Positions 55,929 to 64,000 are shown, counted from the first letter of the stretch. The stretch is 64,000 nt of DNA from Paracoccaceae bacterium (GCA_030148005.1 JASBUI010000006.1:124001-188000), one strand, 5' to 3'. Numbers and translations: made by a program. Notes: generated by a model from the letters alone, not told the origin.

Positions 55929-57221
55929 TCAGTGCGCGGCTTTGGCCAAAGCCTGATCCAGATCGGCGATCAGATCGTCGGCATCTTCGATACCGATGGA
56001 CAGACGCACCGTGTTCGGCGCAGCGCCCGCGGCGGCCTGCTGTTCGGCGGTAAGTTGCCGATGCGTGGTCGAAGCGGGGTGGATGATCAGCGAACGCGTG
56101 TCCCCAAGGTTGGCGACGTGGCTGAAAATTTCCAGACTGTCGACCAGCTTGATGCAGGCGTCATACCCGCCCTTGACCGCGAATGTGAAAAGCGCCCCGG
56201 CGCCGCGCGGACAGATCGTTTTGACCCGGTCGAAGTAGGGCGAGGATTTCAGGCCCGCGTAGGTCACAAAATCGACCCTTGGATCGGCCTCAAGCCAGCC
56301 CGCGATCTTCTCGGCGTTCTGAACATGCCGCTCCATCCGCAGCGAAAGCGTTTCGATACCCATCAGCGTATAATGCGCCGCCTGCGGGTTCATCGTCATG
56401 CCCAGATCGCGAAGTCCAATGGCGATGCTGTGGAAGGTATAGGCCAGCGGGCCAAAGGTCTCATGGAACTTCAAACCGTGATAGGCAGGCTCTGGCGCCG
56501 AAAGGGACGGAAATTTGTCGGACGCGGACCAGTCGAACTTGCCGCTATCGACAACAACGCCGCCTGTGACCGTGCCGTTTCCTGTCAGGTACTTTGTCGT
56601 GGAATGTACCACCAGCGTCGCGCCATGCTCGATCGGGCGGCAAAGGTAGGGCGTGGCCGAGGTGTTATCGACGATCAGCGGAACGCCAGCGTCGTCCGCG
56701 ATCCCGCTGATTGTGTCCAGGTCGGTGACATAGCCGCCGGGGTTGGCAATAGATTCGCAGAACACCGCGCGCGTGTCGTCGTCGATGGCCGCTTTGACCG
56801 CGTCCGTGTCGTCAAAATCGACGAACCTTGCGGCCCAGCCAAAGCGCTTGATCGTCTGGCTGAACTGGGTGACCGTCCCGCCGTAAAGACGTGTCGATAC
56901 GACAACGTTGCGCCCCGGGGCCATCAGCGGGAAAAGCGCCATGATCTGCGCGGCATGTCCAGATGAACAAGCCGCCGCACCCACGCCGCCTTCAAGCGTT
57001 GCAACACGCTCTTGCAGGACTGCGATCGTGGGGTTGGTCAGGCGCGAATAGATATAGCCGACCTCTTGTAGGTTGAACAAAGCCGCAGCGTGATCGGCAT
57101 CGCGAAACACATAAGCTGTTGTCTGGTAGATCGGTGTCTGGCGGGCACCGGTCGCAGGGTCGGGCCTTGCTCCAGCGTGAATTTGAAGCGTGTCAAATCC
57201 ATAGGTCGGGGTATCGGACAT
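55929..57221 (-). CDS. O-acetylhomoserine sulfhydrylase (aminocarboxypropyltransferase)
   Basis: PLP enzyme of 430 residues of the Cys/Met metabolism family, fixing sulfide onto O-acetylhomoserine to give homocysteine. The pyridoxal Lys is K210 in VVHSTTKYLTGNGT, with SRLTNPT near the N-terminus and the substrate-binding TTHRQL late. Its length (about 430) is that of MetY rather than the shorter MetB/MetC. AAAGGAAC precedes the ATG. A hairpin lies just upstream; I could not match it to a SAM riboswitch. Confidence 0.92.
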   Translation of the reverse strand: MSDTPTYGFDTLQIHAGARPDPATGARQTPIYQTTAYVFRDADHAAALFNLQEVGYIYSRLTNPTIAVLQERVATLEGGVGAAACSSGHAAQIMALFPLMAPGRNVVVSTRLYGGTVTQFSQTIKRFGWAARFVDFDDTDAVKAAIDDDTRAVFCESIANPGGYVTDLDTISGIADDAGVPLIVDNTSATPYLCRPIEHGATLVVHSTTKYLTGNGTVTGGVVVDSGKFDWSASDKFPSLSAPEPAYHGLKFHETFGPLAYTFHSIAIGLRDLGMTMNPQAAHYTLMGIETLSLRMERHVQNAEKIAGWLEADPRVDFVTYAGLKSSPYFDRVKTICPRGAGALFTFAVKGGYDACIKLVDSLEIFSHVANLGDTRSLIIHPASTTHRQLTAEQQAAAGAAPNTVRLSIGIEDADDLIADLDQALAKAAH

Positions 57222-57240
57222 CCGTTGTTCCTTTAAAATT

Positions 57241-57258
57241 GGGCACCGTTTCGTGCCC
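57241..57258 (-). promoter_or_regulatory. Short hairpin in the metY leader
   Basis: GGGCAC-GAAACG-GTGCCC on the minus strand, followed by AATTTTAAAGG and then the ATG. It could attenuate expression or shield the leader. The bases do not match SAM-II or SAM/SAH cores that I know. Confidence 0.3.
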
Positions 57259-57353
57259 GCGTCTCTATTAGTGCGACATTCAGACTACGGTATTCGGTTT
57301 CGCTTGAGAACTGTCGCCGCGCTATTTTTCGGCGCTGCGGGTTTCAGGCCGGA

Positions 57354-58358
57354 TCAGCGCAGCCACAGATTTTCGCGCTTGATCCGGTTTCTGATCGCCT
57401 GTTCGCGTCTGGGCAGGTTGCTCTGATCAAAAAGCGCGCGCACTTTTGCGCCCTTGTTTTGATAGACCATTTTCTTGATCGGCTCGTATTCCTTGAGAAC
57501 TTTCTTGATCTTGTTGGGCGTGGCAACATCCGACAGCGCCGCGATGACCGCATCGCTTTCGCGCGCGAACAGGAGCGGGAAAAGGCGATAGTGGCAGGTG
57601 ACCGACCCATCCAAAAGCCCATCCGGAACAGTGCCCCGCCCGCCGCCAAGGGCGTGGATCACAAGCGGAAGCGCGACCTGATCCAGCCACGGCTGCATGG
57701 TCTGGCAAATAAGCTCTTCTGGTGGATCGTCGCGAATGGCGCAGGCATATTCGAGGAACAGATCGCCAAACTTGCGCGGGCAATCGCCAAAGAACCAGCC
57801 AGCGTTGAAGTAGAGATACCGCTGCCAGTATTCGTCAGGTTGGGACAGATCCAGCGAGCTTTCGAAATCCAGCCCGAACTTGTCATAAAGTGACTTCCAG
57901 ATCTGGCTGTAGCCGGGGCCGTAAAGCTCTATCTGCGGCCATGTGCCTTCGCGCCGCATCGACGCGCTGGGGCGCGAGAAGTCAAAGGGGATATCCGTCA
58001 GATCCGCCGTCACAAGCGTATCGCTGTCAAAGAAGACGAAAGGCTCGCCTTCCGGCAGGACCGATAGCCCCTCGATCTTGTTGCCATATGGATAGCTCTG
58101 CCCGAACTGGCGGCTTTCAAAGCCGATCACCTCGGCGTCCATCTGGGCCAAAAGCTCATAAACACTTTCCGCGCCGATACGCGGATCACCGGGCCAAAGC
58201 GGGCCGGGCTGGGGTTCTGCAACAATCAGGCGCCCTTTGAAGCCGGGCGAAAACCGACGCAGCGAGGCTGCAAAAAGCGCGGCCTCATAGCCGATACGCC
58301 CCGATTGCCCCACGATCATGATGTTAAAATTCTGGCGCCCGTCAGATTTTGTCGCCAT
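57354..58358 (-). CDS. Putative GT8-like glycosyltransferase / hypothetical protein
   Basis: Soluble protein of 334 residues. A DxD-type metal motif occurs in PFVFFDSDTLVTADL (near residue 108), with IMIVGQSGRIGYEAALFAASL before it and YFNAGWFFGD later, a pattern like GT8 nucleotide-sugar enzymes. The late HALGGGRGTVPDGLLDGSVTCHYRLFPLL gives a His-containing block. Start 58358 (MATKSDG) has AAGGTGA upstream. It is not close to other sugar genes, so the substrate is unknown. Confidence 0.6.
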   Translation of the reverse strand: MATKSDGRQNFNIMIVGQSGRIGYEAALFAASLRRFSPGFKGRLIVAEPQPGPLWPGDPRIGAESVYELLAQMDAEVIGFESRQFGQSYPYGNKIEGLSVLPEGEPFVFFDSDTLVTADLTDIPFDFSRPSASMRREGTWPQIELYGPGYSQIWKSLYDKFGLDFESSLDLSQPDEYWQRYLYFNAGWFFGDCPRKFGDLFLEYACAIRDDPPEELICQTMQPWLDQVALPLVIHALGGGRGTVPDGLLDGSVTCHYRLFPLLFARESDAVIAALSDVATPNKIKKVLKEYEPIKKMVYQNKGAKVRALFDQSNLPRREQAIRNRIKRENLWLR

Positions 58359-58528
58359 GTCACCTTGCCTGTTAACCGCTTTACCACTCTGCCATGTTGC
58401 GACCGGCAGTTGTCGCAAACAGTAATAGCCGGATTGCCGGGGCGCGCAAACTTTGAATTGTCTTGAAAGTGGCGCAAAAGCGAAGTGCCCGCAGCGCCGG
58501 TTGGACGCTGCGGGCGCAAAATTGCAGG

Positions 58529-59935
58529 TTAGCCTAGCAACAACCCCGGAAGGTAGAGGACGATCGCAGGGAAGGCCACGAGGCCCGCAATGGTCGCCGC
58601 ATCCGCGACAAAGAAGGGCGCCGTGCCGCGAAAGACATCCTGAACCGAAATATCGGGGCGCACGCCGGCGACCACGAAACAGTTAAGCCCGATGGGCGGC
58701 GTGATCAGACAAAGCTCTGCCATCTTGACCACGATAATGCCGAACCAGATCGCGCATTCCACCGAGGTCATTCCAAAGGCGCTATCCGCCGCCGAAACAC
58801 CCTCGCCGCCGTTCAGGGCGATGATGGCCGGAAACACGATCGGAAGCGTCAAAAGCAGCATGCCGATTGCGTCCATGAACATGCCCAGAACCGCATAGGC
58901 CAGAAGGATGAAGATCAGCGTGATCATCGGCGACTGATCGAGCCCGGAAATCCAGTCCGAAAACGCGCCCGGAAGATCGGCAAATCCAAGAAAGCGCACA
59001 TAGATCAGAACGCCCCAGATGATCGTGAAGATCATCGCGCTAAGCTTTGCGGTCTCAAGAAGCGCCGATTTCAACTCGGGCCAGCGCATTCCCCTGTAGA
59101 CGGCGATAGAGAAGACAAGGAAGGCCCCAAGGGCGCCGCCCTCGGTCGGGGTGCCCCAGGCGTCGCCGCCAAAGGGGTTGTAGATGAAGAAGATGATGAT
59201 GATCACGACCAGAAGGATCGGCAAGGCGCCGGGAAGCGACTGAAACCGCTCAGCCCAGGTAAAGCCGGTGACGGGGGGGCCAAGCTTCTTCCAAAAGACC
59301 GCCATGCCGATGACAAGGGCGGCATAGATCAGGGCAGAGAAGGCGCCCGGAATGAAGCCTGCAAGCAAAAGCGCGCCAACGTCCTGTTCCACGATGATGG
59401 CGTAGATCACCAGAATTGCCGATGGCGGGATCAGCGAGGCGAGCGTTCCAGCCGCTGCAACCACGCCGGCCGCGAACCGGCGGTCGTACCCGACTTCAAG
59501 CATCTCGGGGATGGCGATACGCGCAAAGACGGCCGAGGTCGCAACCGAGGCGCCAGAAACAGCCGCAAAACCGGCCGTGGCAAAGATCGTCGAGACCCCA
59601 AGGCCGCCCGGCAACCAGCCGACCCAGCGTTTGGCGGCCGTGAAAAGGGCCTTGGTCAGGCCAGCGTAGTAGGCCAGATACCCGATCAGGATGAAGGTCG
59701 GGATCAGCGAAAGCGCTTGCGAGGTGACCTTTGAATGCGGCACTTGGCCCGCGGTCTTGGTCGCCACGGTCAGCGCCCAGCCAAAGTCGGCCGGATCGTA
59801 GCCCTTCTTGGCCCAGAAAATCCACACCAGCCCGACAACACCAGCTATGGCCGCAGCAAAGGCCACGCGGGTGCCGATCAACACCATGATGAACATAATG
59901 CCTGTGACGGCCAGTCCGATATCAATTGGTTCCAT
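58529..59935 (-). CDS. dctM: TRAP transporter large permease (DctM)
   Basis: Large membrane subunit of 468 residues with about twelve helices, carrying the Na+/H+-coupled import of a substrate delivered by the binding protein. The helical hairpin regions ATAGFAAVSGASVATSAVFARIAIPEM and LLTLPIVFPAIIAL are typical. Third structural gene of the dctPQM operon. The 104-bp gap from dctQ holds a copy of the dispersed repeat. Confidence 0.94.
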   Translation of the reverse strand: MEPIDIGLAVTGIMFIMVLIGTRVAFAAAIAGVVGLVWIFWAKKGYDPADFGWALTVATKTAGQVPHSKVTSQALSLIPTFILIGYLAYYAGLTKALFTAAKRWVGWLPGGLGVSTIFATAGFAAVSGASVATSAVFARIAIPEMLEVGYDRRFAAGVVAAAGTLASLIPPSAILVIYAIIVEQDVGALLLAGFIPGAFSALIYAALVIGMAVFWKKLGPPVTGFTWAERFQSLPGALPILLVVIIIIFFIYNPFGGDAWGTPTEGGALGAFLVFSIAVYRGMRWPELKSALLETAKLSAMIFTIIWGVLIYVRFLGFADLPGAFSDWISGLDQSPMITLIFILLAYAVLGMFMDAIGMLLLTLPIVFPAIIALNGGEGVSAADSAFGMTSVECAIWFGIIVVKMAELCLITPPIGLNCFVVAGVRPDISVQDVFRGTAPFFVADAATIAGLVAFPAIVLYLPGLLLG

Positions 59936-59979
59936 TTTGCGTGTCTTTCAGGCGATAGGGCGAAGGCGGGCGTGCGCCG

Positions 59980-60015
59980 GCCTCCGGCGGGGATATTTTT
60001 TCCACAAAAAAGGAG
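59980..60015 (+). repeat. Dispersed intergenic repeat, copy 3
   Basis: GCCTCCGGCGGGGATATTT followed by TTTCCACAAAAAAGG. It sits in the dctQ-dctM gap, inside an operon on the opposite strand, so it is probably transcribed antisense to its motif. Confidence 0.65.
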
Positions 60016-60039
60016 CGGGAAGCGAAATTCGTGCCGTGC

Positions 60040-60681
60040 TCATCGTGCGTCGTCCTCAAAGCCCGAGACCGTTTCGGCCTCATGTGCGGCTTGGGTTGCA
60101 GCGTCTTCGATAAGCGGTACGGCGACGGGTGTGGCGTCATTTCGGGCAAAGGCACGGCCATAGCCCCAAAGCTGAAGCACAAAGCGCAGGCTGAGGACCG
60201 AAAAGGCCAGCGGGACCAAAAGCTTTCCGGGCCAGAGCGGCAGCGCGATATCCATAGAGCTGTCGCGCGACCAAAGCGGCGCGCCAAAGTCGAAGCTGCG
60301 CTGAAAGTGCGCCCAGCTGCCCCAGACGAGCAGCAGCATCAAAACGAGCATGAAGAACACCGAGACAAACTCGGCCGCCCAAAGCGCCCGGCCGCGCAGG
60401 CGTCCCACAAGGATGTCCATCCGGATGTGCCCGCCATCGCGCTGGGTATAGGCGATGCCCATGAAAGCAATCAGCGGCATGGCCTGTTCAATCCAGTCCA
60501 CATAGCCGGGCAGGGGAGAGTTGAAAGCGTTGCGCCCGCCAACCGAAAACACGGCAAGACACATAAGCGCAAAGACACCGATCCCGGACAGAAGCGCGAA
60601 GAAGCGTTCGACCCGGTAGAGGGACTGATCGAGGATACTAAGAGTTGAGCCGTCTGTCAGGACGGACGAATGACCCGCCAT
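60040..60681 (-). CDS. dctQ: TRAP transporter small permease (DctQ)
   Basis: Small membrane subunit of 213 residues with four helices. Typical marks are the middle FMGIAYTQRDGGHIRMDILV and YVDWIEQAMPLIAFMG. It partners with DctM. The C-terminal region is unusually long and acidic (EDAATQAAHEAETVSGFEDD). AGGAG precedes the ATG. A strong hairpin separates it from dctP. Confidence 0.92.
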   Translation of the reverse strand: MAGHSSVLTDGSTLSILDQSLYRVERFFALLSGIGVFALMCLAVFSVGGRNAFNSPLPGYVDWIEQAMPLIAFMGIAYTQRDGGHIRMDILVGRLRGRALWAAEFVSVFFMLVLMLLLVWGSWAHFQRSFDFGAPLWSRDSSMDIALPLWPGKLLVPLAFSVLSLRFVLQLWGYGRAFARNDATPVAVPLIEDAATQAAHEAETVSGFEDDAR

Positions 60682-60706
60682 GGGCGTTCTCCTGCTCGAA
60701 GGATTG

Positions 60707-60735
60707 CGGCCGCCGCCTTTGCGGGGCGGCGGCCG
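60707..60735 (-). terminator. Intercistronic hairpin between dctP and dctQ
   Basis: CGGCCGCCGCC, seven-base loop, GGCGGCGGCCG: a perfect 11-bp stem, 14 bases after dctP. There is no T-run, so partial attenuation or protection of the dctP mRNA is more likely than full termination. This fits the usual excess of binding protein over permease. Confidence 0.6.
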
Positions 60736-60748
60736 TGGGATGGGCCAA

Positions 60749-61756
60749 TTAGTTGGCGATCATTCCTGTCACCAGATCATAAAGTTCCTGCGCGGGCAGG
60801 CCTTTGGCCGAGTTGTCGGCAATCCACTGAGCCGCAACGGGGCCAGCAGCCGCCTTGCGGAACTCGGCAAGCTCTGCCTCGGTATAGGTGATCTGTTCAG
60901 TGCCTTTTTCAGCAAGCTTCTTTTCCCAGGCGTCCATGGTCTTGGAGTTGTAGTTGGACACGTAGTGGGCAAGCGCCTCGTCAACCGACCCCATAAGCGC
61001 ATCGCGCTCGGCATCTGTCAGCGAGTTCAGCGCGTCTGTGTTCACAACGACCGGGCAGTTGACCGTGCCGGGGTTCAGGTTCGTCGTCCACCAGTTGGCA
61101 GGTTCAATCGTGCCAAACGACAGATGCGCATGCGGAGCAAAGGCGACCGATTTCACAACGCCGCTATCGAGTGCCTGACGGGCCTCTGAGGATGTAACCG
61201 AAGTCGGCACGGCGCCCAGAAGCGACAGCGCATTGCCAACGCCGCCAACGGCGCGGACGGTCAGACCGTCAAAGTCGGCCAATGTGCGCGGGGCTGTACC
61301 AACGCCGGCGATGTTGTACTGCGGCAGCGGCGAAGGCATCAAAAGCGTGGCGTTCCAGCGCGCCAGATCGGCAACCGTGGCCGGGTGCTGATAGACCGCC
61401 TGCGAAAGCTTGATCTCTTGCTCAAGGCTTGAAACGCCAAGGAACGGAAGCTCCATCACGGTGATCGAGGGGTTCTTGTCGCGGTGATAACCAGCGCAGA
61501 ACTGCGCCATTTCGAAAGCGCCGATCGAGATACCATCAAGGTTCTCGCGGTTCTTGGAAAGGCCACCGTAGCTGATGTTCAAAGTGAACTCGCCGTTGGT
61601 CTTTTCCGAAACCAGTTCGGCCAGCTTTTCGACATGCTCGGTAAAGGCGCGGCGCTTGCCCCAAAGCGAAACGTTCCACTCAGTTGCAAGGGCTTCACCG
61701 GCAAAACTGAAGGTTACCGCCGCAACCGCGGCAGCATTGAGTATGGATTTCGTCAT
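60749..61756 (-). CDS. dctP: TRAP transporter substrate-binding protein (DctP)
   Basis: Periplasmic solute-binding protein of 335 residues with a signal peptide (about MTKSILNAAAVAAVTFSFAGEALA). The conserved Arg in ADFDGLTVRAVGG is the residue that grips substrate carboxylates in this family, so an organic acid is likely. The presence of DctB/DctD upstream suggests dicarboxylates, but ligand identity is not fixed by sequence. First of dctPQM. Confidence 0.94.
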   Translation of the reverse strand: MTKSILNAAAVAAVTFSFAGEALATEWNVSLWGKRRAFTEHVEKLAELVSEKTNGEFTLNISYGGLSKNRENLDGISIGAFEMAQFCAGYHRDKNPSITVMELPFLGVSSLEQEIKLSQAVYQHPATVADLARWNATLLMPSPLPQYNIAGVGTAPRTLADFDGLTVRAVGGVGNALSLLGAVPTSVTSSEARQALDSGVVKSVAFAPHAHLSFGTIEPANWWTTNLNPGTVNCPVVVNTDALNSLTDAERDALMGSVDEALAHYVSNYNSKTMDAWEKKLAEKGTEQITYTEAELAEFRKAAAGPVAAQWIADNSAKGLPAQELYDLVTGMIAN

Positions 61757-61805
61757 AATTTCCTCCCTGACGTGCAGGCCTATAGGTCGGTCTGCTTCCG
61801 GGCGC

Positions 61806-61835
61806 AGGATAGTATTACAACGCGCGCAACCCCAA
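61806..61835 (-). promoter_or_regulatory. Possible sigma-70 promoter of dctP
   Basis: On the minus strand TTGGGG, 18 bases, TATCCT, 50 bases before the dctP ATG. I found no TGGCAC-N5-TTGC sigma-54 element in the gap, which matters because the neighbouring DctD lacks GAFTGA. Confidence 0.3.
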
Positions 61836-61866
61836 GGAATAAATCCGCAAGGCCAAGGTGCGGGGT

Positions 61867-61886
61867 CCCTGCGGAAATCCGCAGGG
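61867..61886 (-). terminator. Hairpin after dctD
   Basis: CCCTGCGGA-TT-TCCGCAGGG (minus-strand sense; loop AA on plus): a perfect 9-bp stem about 20 bases after the dctD stop. No T-run. Likely ends or pauses dctBD transcription before the dctP promoter, or could be a binding site for DctD. Confidence 0.45.
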
Positions 61887-61907
61887 CGCCAAAAAGGGAA
61901 GGTTTCT

Positions 61908-63236
61908 TTAAAGAAGCTGGTCTTTTGACAGGCCCAGCTTGACGATCTTTTCGTTCAGGGTGCGCCGGCCGATGCCCAGTGCCTCGGCAACATTGTCCAT
62001 CTGCCCGCCGTGCACCTTCAGCGCTTTTGCGATCATCAGCCTTTCAAAGCTTGCCACCGCCTCGCGCAGGGTGCCGGGCATGTCCGCGACAGCTTCGGTC
62101 CCGTGTATCGCATCGTGAACCGACCCACGCCCCGCCCGCGCCTGAAGCAGCCTGCGTTCGGCCACATGGCGCAGCTCGCGCACGTTGCCGGGCCAGCCAT
62201 GCGCCAAAAGGGCGGCATTGTCCTGCGTCGACATCGCTGGCGGCGGTGTCTCGTAAAGCTCTCCGTAATGGGCGACGAAATGGGCAAAAAGGACGGGGAT
62301 ATCCTCTTTGCGCTCAGATAGGGGCGGCATGTTCAGAACAAAGGTGTTCAGCCGGAAAAGGAAGTCCTGACGAAAGCCGCCTTGCTCTACGGCGGCATCA
62401 AGGTCTTCGTTAGAGGCCGAAAGGAAGCGCACATCGGCCATCAGGGCGCGATCCTCGCGATTTGGCTCTCCCTCGCGCATCTCAAGGATCCGCAGAAGGC
62501 GCGCCTGAACTTCGGGCGGGCAGGTTCCGACCTCATCAAGGAAAAGCGTGCCGCCATGGGCGCGTGTCAGCACGCCTTCGGGGCCGAACATCGCCTCTTC
62601 AAACCCGTCCTGGGCCAGCGTGGCGCAGTTGACCGCAACAAAGGGGCCTTGGGCGCGCGGGCTAAGGTCATGGATCGCATGGGCCACAAGTTCTTTTCCG
62701 GTGCCCGTGGGGCCCAGAAGAAGAACGGGCGCGGCGCTATCGGCAAGCGACAGGATTTCGTCGCGAAGATGGATGATTGCCGGGCTGTCACCCAGAAGAA
62801 CGCGGTCAAGACCTGCAAGCTGGGACAGCCGCTGGCGCAGGCGGTCGGCGTCCCGGGCAAGGCGCCACTGTTCGGCCGCATGCTGAAGCGCCGTTAACAG
62901 GCGCCGCGGATCAAAGGGCTTTTCCAGATAACTGTAGGCGCCGTTTTGCATCGCCGCGACGGCCGAGGGGATATCCCCATGTGCAGAGATCAGAACCACC
63001 GGCGGCCCGTTTTGTTTTTGCACTGCCTCCAACAGGTCCATCCCGCCCATCTTTGGCATGCGCACGTCGCTGAGTATGACATCGGGCGGCTCTTGCGAGA
63101 TGCGGGCCGTGGCCGCAAGCCCGTTGGAACAGCTTTCCACAAGCCAGCCCGCCCGATCCAGAAGATGTTCCAGCGATTGGCGCATCTCGCGGTCGTCATC
63201 AACGACCAGTGCGCGCAGTGCCATTGTGCGGTTCAT
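61908..63236 (-). CDS. dctD: DctD-like response regulator without GAFTGA
   Basis: Protein of 442 residues: receiver domain with phosphorylation site D57 (ILSDVRMP), AAA+ domain with Walker A GPTGTGKE (175-182) and Walker B LFLDEV (231-236), and C-terminal Fis-type HTH (LGIGRRTLNEKIVKLG). Between Walker A and B the usual GAFTGA loop is absent: after MFGPE the chain goes straight to GVLTRAHGGTLFLDEV. GAFTGA contacts sigma-54, so this protein is unlikely to activate sigma-54 RNA polymerase and may use sigma-70, as Rhodobacter capsulatus NtrC does. It is cotranscribed with dctB (gap three bases) and lies before dctPQM. Confidence 0.9.
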   Translation of the reverse strand: MNRTMALRALVVDDDREMRQSLEHLLDRAGWLVESCSNGLAATARISQEPPDVILSDVRMPKMGGMDLLEAVQKQNGPPVVLISAHGDIPSAVAAMQNGAYSYLEKPFDPRRLLTALQHAAEQWRLARDADRLRQRLSQLAGLDRVLLGDSPAIIHLRDEILSLADSAAPVLLLGPTGTGKELVAHAIHDLSPRAQGPFVAVNCATLAQDGFEEAMFGPEGVLTRAHGGTLFLDEVGTCPPEVQARLLRILEMREGEPNREDRALMADVRFLSASNEDLDAAVEQGGFRQDFLFRLNTFVLNMPPLSERKEDIPVLFAHFVAHYGELYETPPPAMSTQDNAALLAHGWPGNVRELRHVAERRLLQARAGRGSVHDAIHGTEAVADMPGTLREAVASFERLMIAKALKVHGGQMDNVAEALGIGRRTLNEKIVKLGLSKDQLL

Positions 63237-63239
63237 GCC

Positions 63240-64000
63240 TTAGACGCCTCCTATCAGCGGAACGAGCATATCGAAACTTGCGCCGCCACCCTGGCGCGTT
63301 TCAGCCCGAAGCGATCCGCCGTGATCTTCAAGAATTGCCGCCGATATCGACAGGCCCAGCCCCATGCCTTCGCCCGAGGGTCTGGATGTGTGAAACGGCT
63401 CTCGCAACTCGTCAATACTCAGATTGCCAAGCCCCGGACCGCGATCCTTGACCGAAATGATCGCAAACCCATCGGCAGTGGTCATTGTCACGGCAAGCTC
63501 GCTTGCGCCGTTTTCCTGCATCGCCAGATGGGCGTTGCGCAGAAGGTTGACCAGAACCTGTTCCAGCCGCAACCGATCGCCGCGCACGGTCACGGGCGCG
63601 CCCGGCAATTCAAGGCTTGGCTGAATTCCCGCCGCATCCAGATCATGCCGTACCAGCCCAAGCGCGCCATCAATGACGCGTTCAAGGTCGACCTCATCGG
63701 CCTGCGTGCCGCCGTCGGTGGCAAAAAAGCGCAATTGGCGCGTGATATGCTCCATTCGCGCAACCAGCCCGCCAAGCCGGTTCAGAAGCGTCAGATCACT
63801 GGGCGCGGCGCCGATCTCTTCGGCCGTCAGATAGGTGCGCATGGCCGATATCGGTTGCCCAAGCTCATGCGTGACCGAAGCGGCAAGGCGCCCCAGCGCA
63901 GCAAGGCGGCTGGCGCGGTCCAGTTCTGACTGCGTGCGCGCCAAACGACGCTCGGCCGTGCGCCGGTCCTCGATCTCTTTCTCAAGCCGCCGGTTGATCG
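63240..64000 (-). CDS. dctB: DctB-like sensor histidine kinase (partial, C-terminal part)
   Basis: The minus-strand frame runs past the right edge, so the N-terminal sensor is outside the window; the track ORF from 63944 starts at an internal TTG. Visible are a coiled coil (NRRLEKEIEDRRTAERRLARTQSELDRASRLAALGRLAAS), the H-box VTHELGQPISAMRTYL, the N-box VNLLRNAHLAMQ, and the G-boxes KDRGPGLGN and GEGMGLGLSISAAIL. Partner of the adjacent DctD; would sense an organic acid in the periplasm. Confidence 0.93.
   Translation of the reverse strand, partial: INRRLEKEIEDRRTAERRLARTQSELDRASRLAALGRLAASVTHELGQPISAMRTYLTAEEIGAAPSDLTLLNRLGGLVARMEHITRQLRFFATDGGTQADEVDLERVIDGALGLVRHDLDAAGIQPSLELPGAPVTVRGDRLRLEQVLVNLLRNAHLAMQENGASELAVTMTTADGFAIISVKDRGPGLGNLSIDELREPFHTSRPSGEGMGLGLSISAAILEDHGGSLRAETRQGGGASFDMLVPLIGGV

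Noticed and set aside
57222-57353. SAM-II or SAM/SAH riboswitch before the O-acetylhomoserine sulfhydrylase gene
   Set aside because: Only a simple 6-bp hairpin is visible; the conserved bases of those riboswitches are not seen.
61757-61907. Sigma-54 promoter for dctP
   Set aside because: No TGGCAC-N5-TTGC element could be found on the minus strand in the gap.

Overview
The window is a GC-rich chromosomal segment of an alphaproteobacterium, most likely a marine Rhodobacterales (Roseobacter-type). This is inferred from the gene set (heterotetrameric sarcosine oxidase, a Suv3-like helicase next to an S4 protein, FdxA and CarD, a RibBX-type ribB, MmcB), from an alphaproteobacterial-style SOS box (GTTC-N7-GTTC), CcrM-type GANTC sites, and a tRNA-His without an encoded G-1. 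No phage, transposase, integrase or CRISPR array was seen. Almost all genes are housekeeping or metabolic, densely packed, with many 1-8 nt overlaps.

Layout. 0-5.4 kb: pirin, a beta-hydroxyacid dehydrogenase, and a TadE/TadE/VWA-TadG trio of envelope/pilus proteins. 5.7-12.4 kb: glutamate dehydrogenase, then the soxBDAG operon for sarcosine oxidation. 12.4-16.6 kb: dnaG-rpoD. 16.6-19.2 kb: a small membrane protein divergent from an HxlR regulator, YjbQ, and an Nramp Mn transporter. 19.5-29.3 kb: nrdR-ribD, then ribE-orf-ribBX-ribH-nusB, split by an opposite-strand capsule export cluster (kpsS, an OPX-type polysaccharide export lipoprotein gene broken by an in-frame TAG, kpsC). 29.3-32.2 kb: GST/MarR divergent pair, SOS-controlled mmcB, small ORFs, GNAT, tRNA-His. 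32.3-37.7 kb: RluA-family pseudouridine synthase, rpoH with a heat-shock promoter, an oxidoreductase, and two tandem KpsC/S-like surface-glycan proteins. 37.7-46.9 kb: oligoendopeptidase, aldolase, lipase, SCP2, TPR protein, and the helicase-S4-fdxA-carD run. 47-57 kb: cobS/cobT, a KefB-type antiporter, AsnC/hppD, a large unrecognised membrane protein that looks like a GspL-type plus GspC/PilP-type fusion, SIMPL protein, and O-acetylhomoserine sulfhydrylase. 57.3-64 kb: a GT8-like protein and a TRAP transporter operon (dctPQM) preceded by a DctB/DctD two-component system whose regulator lacks the GAFTGA sigma-54 contact loop.

Themes. The window carries many readable regulatory sites: four GANTC sites in 39 bp before rpoD, a 12-bp inverted repeat between the HxlR gene and its neighbour, paired 14-mers between GST and MarR, an SOS box before mmcB, a CTTG-N18-CCTATAT promoter before rpoH, and an inverted repeat between asnC and hppD. 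A dispersed intergenic repeat (core GCCTCCGGCGGGGATATTT) occurs three times. A 340-bp gene-free stretch before mmcB is rich in perfect hairpins and may hold an unannotated RNA. The strongest candidates for something undescribed are the GspL/GspC-like fusion, the structured RNA-like region, the GANTC cluster at rpoD, and the GAFTGA-less DctD.
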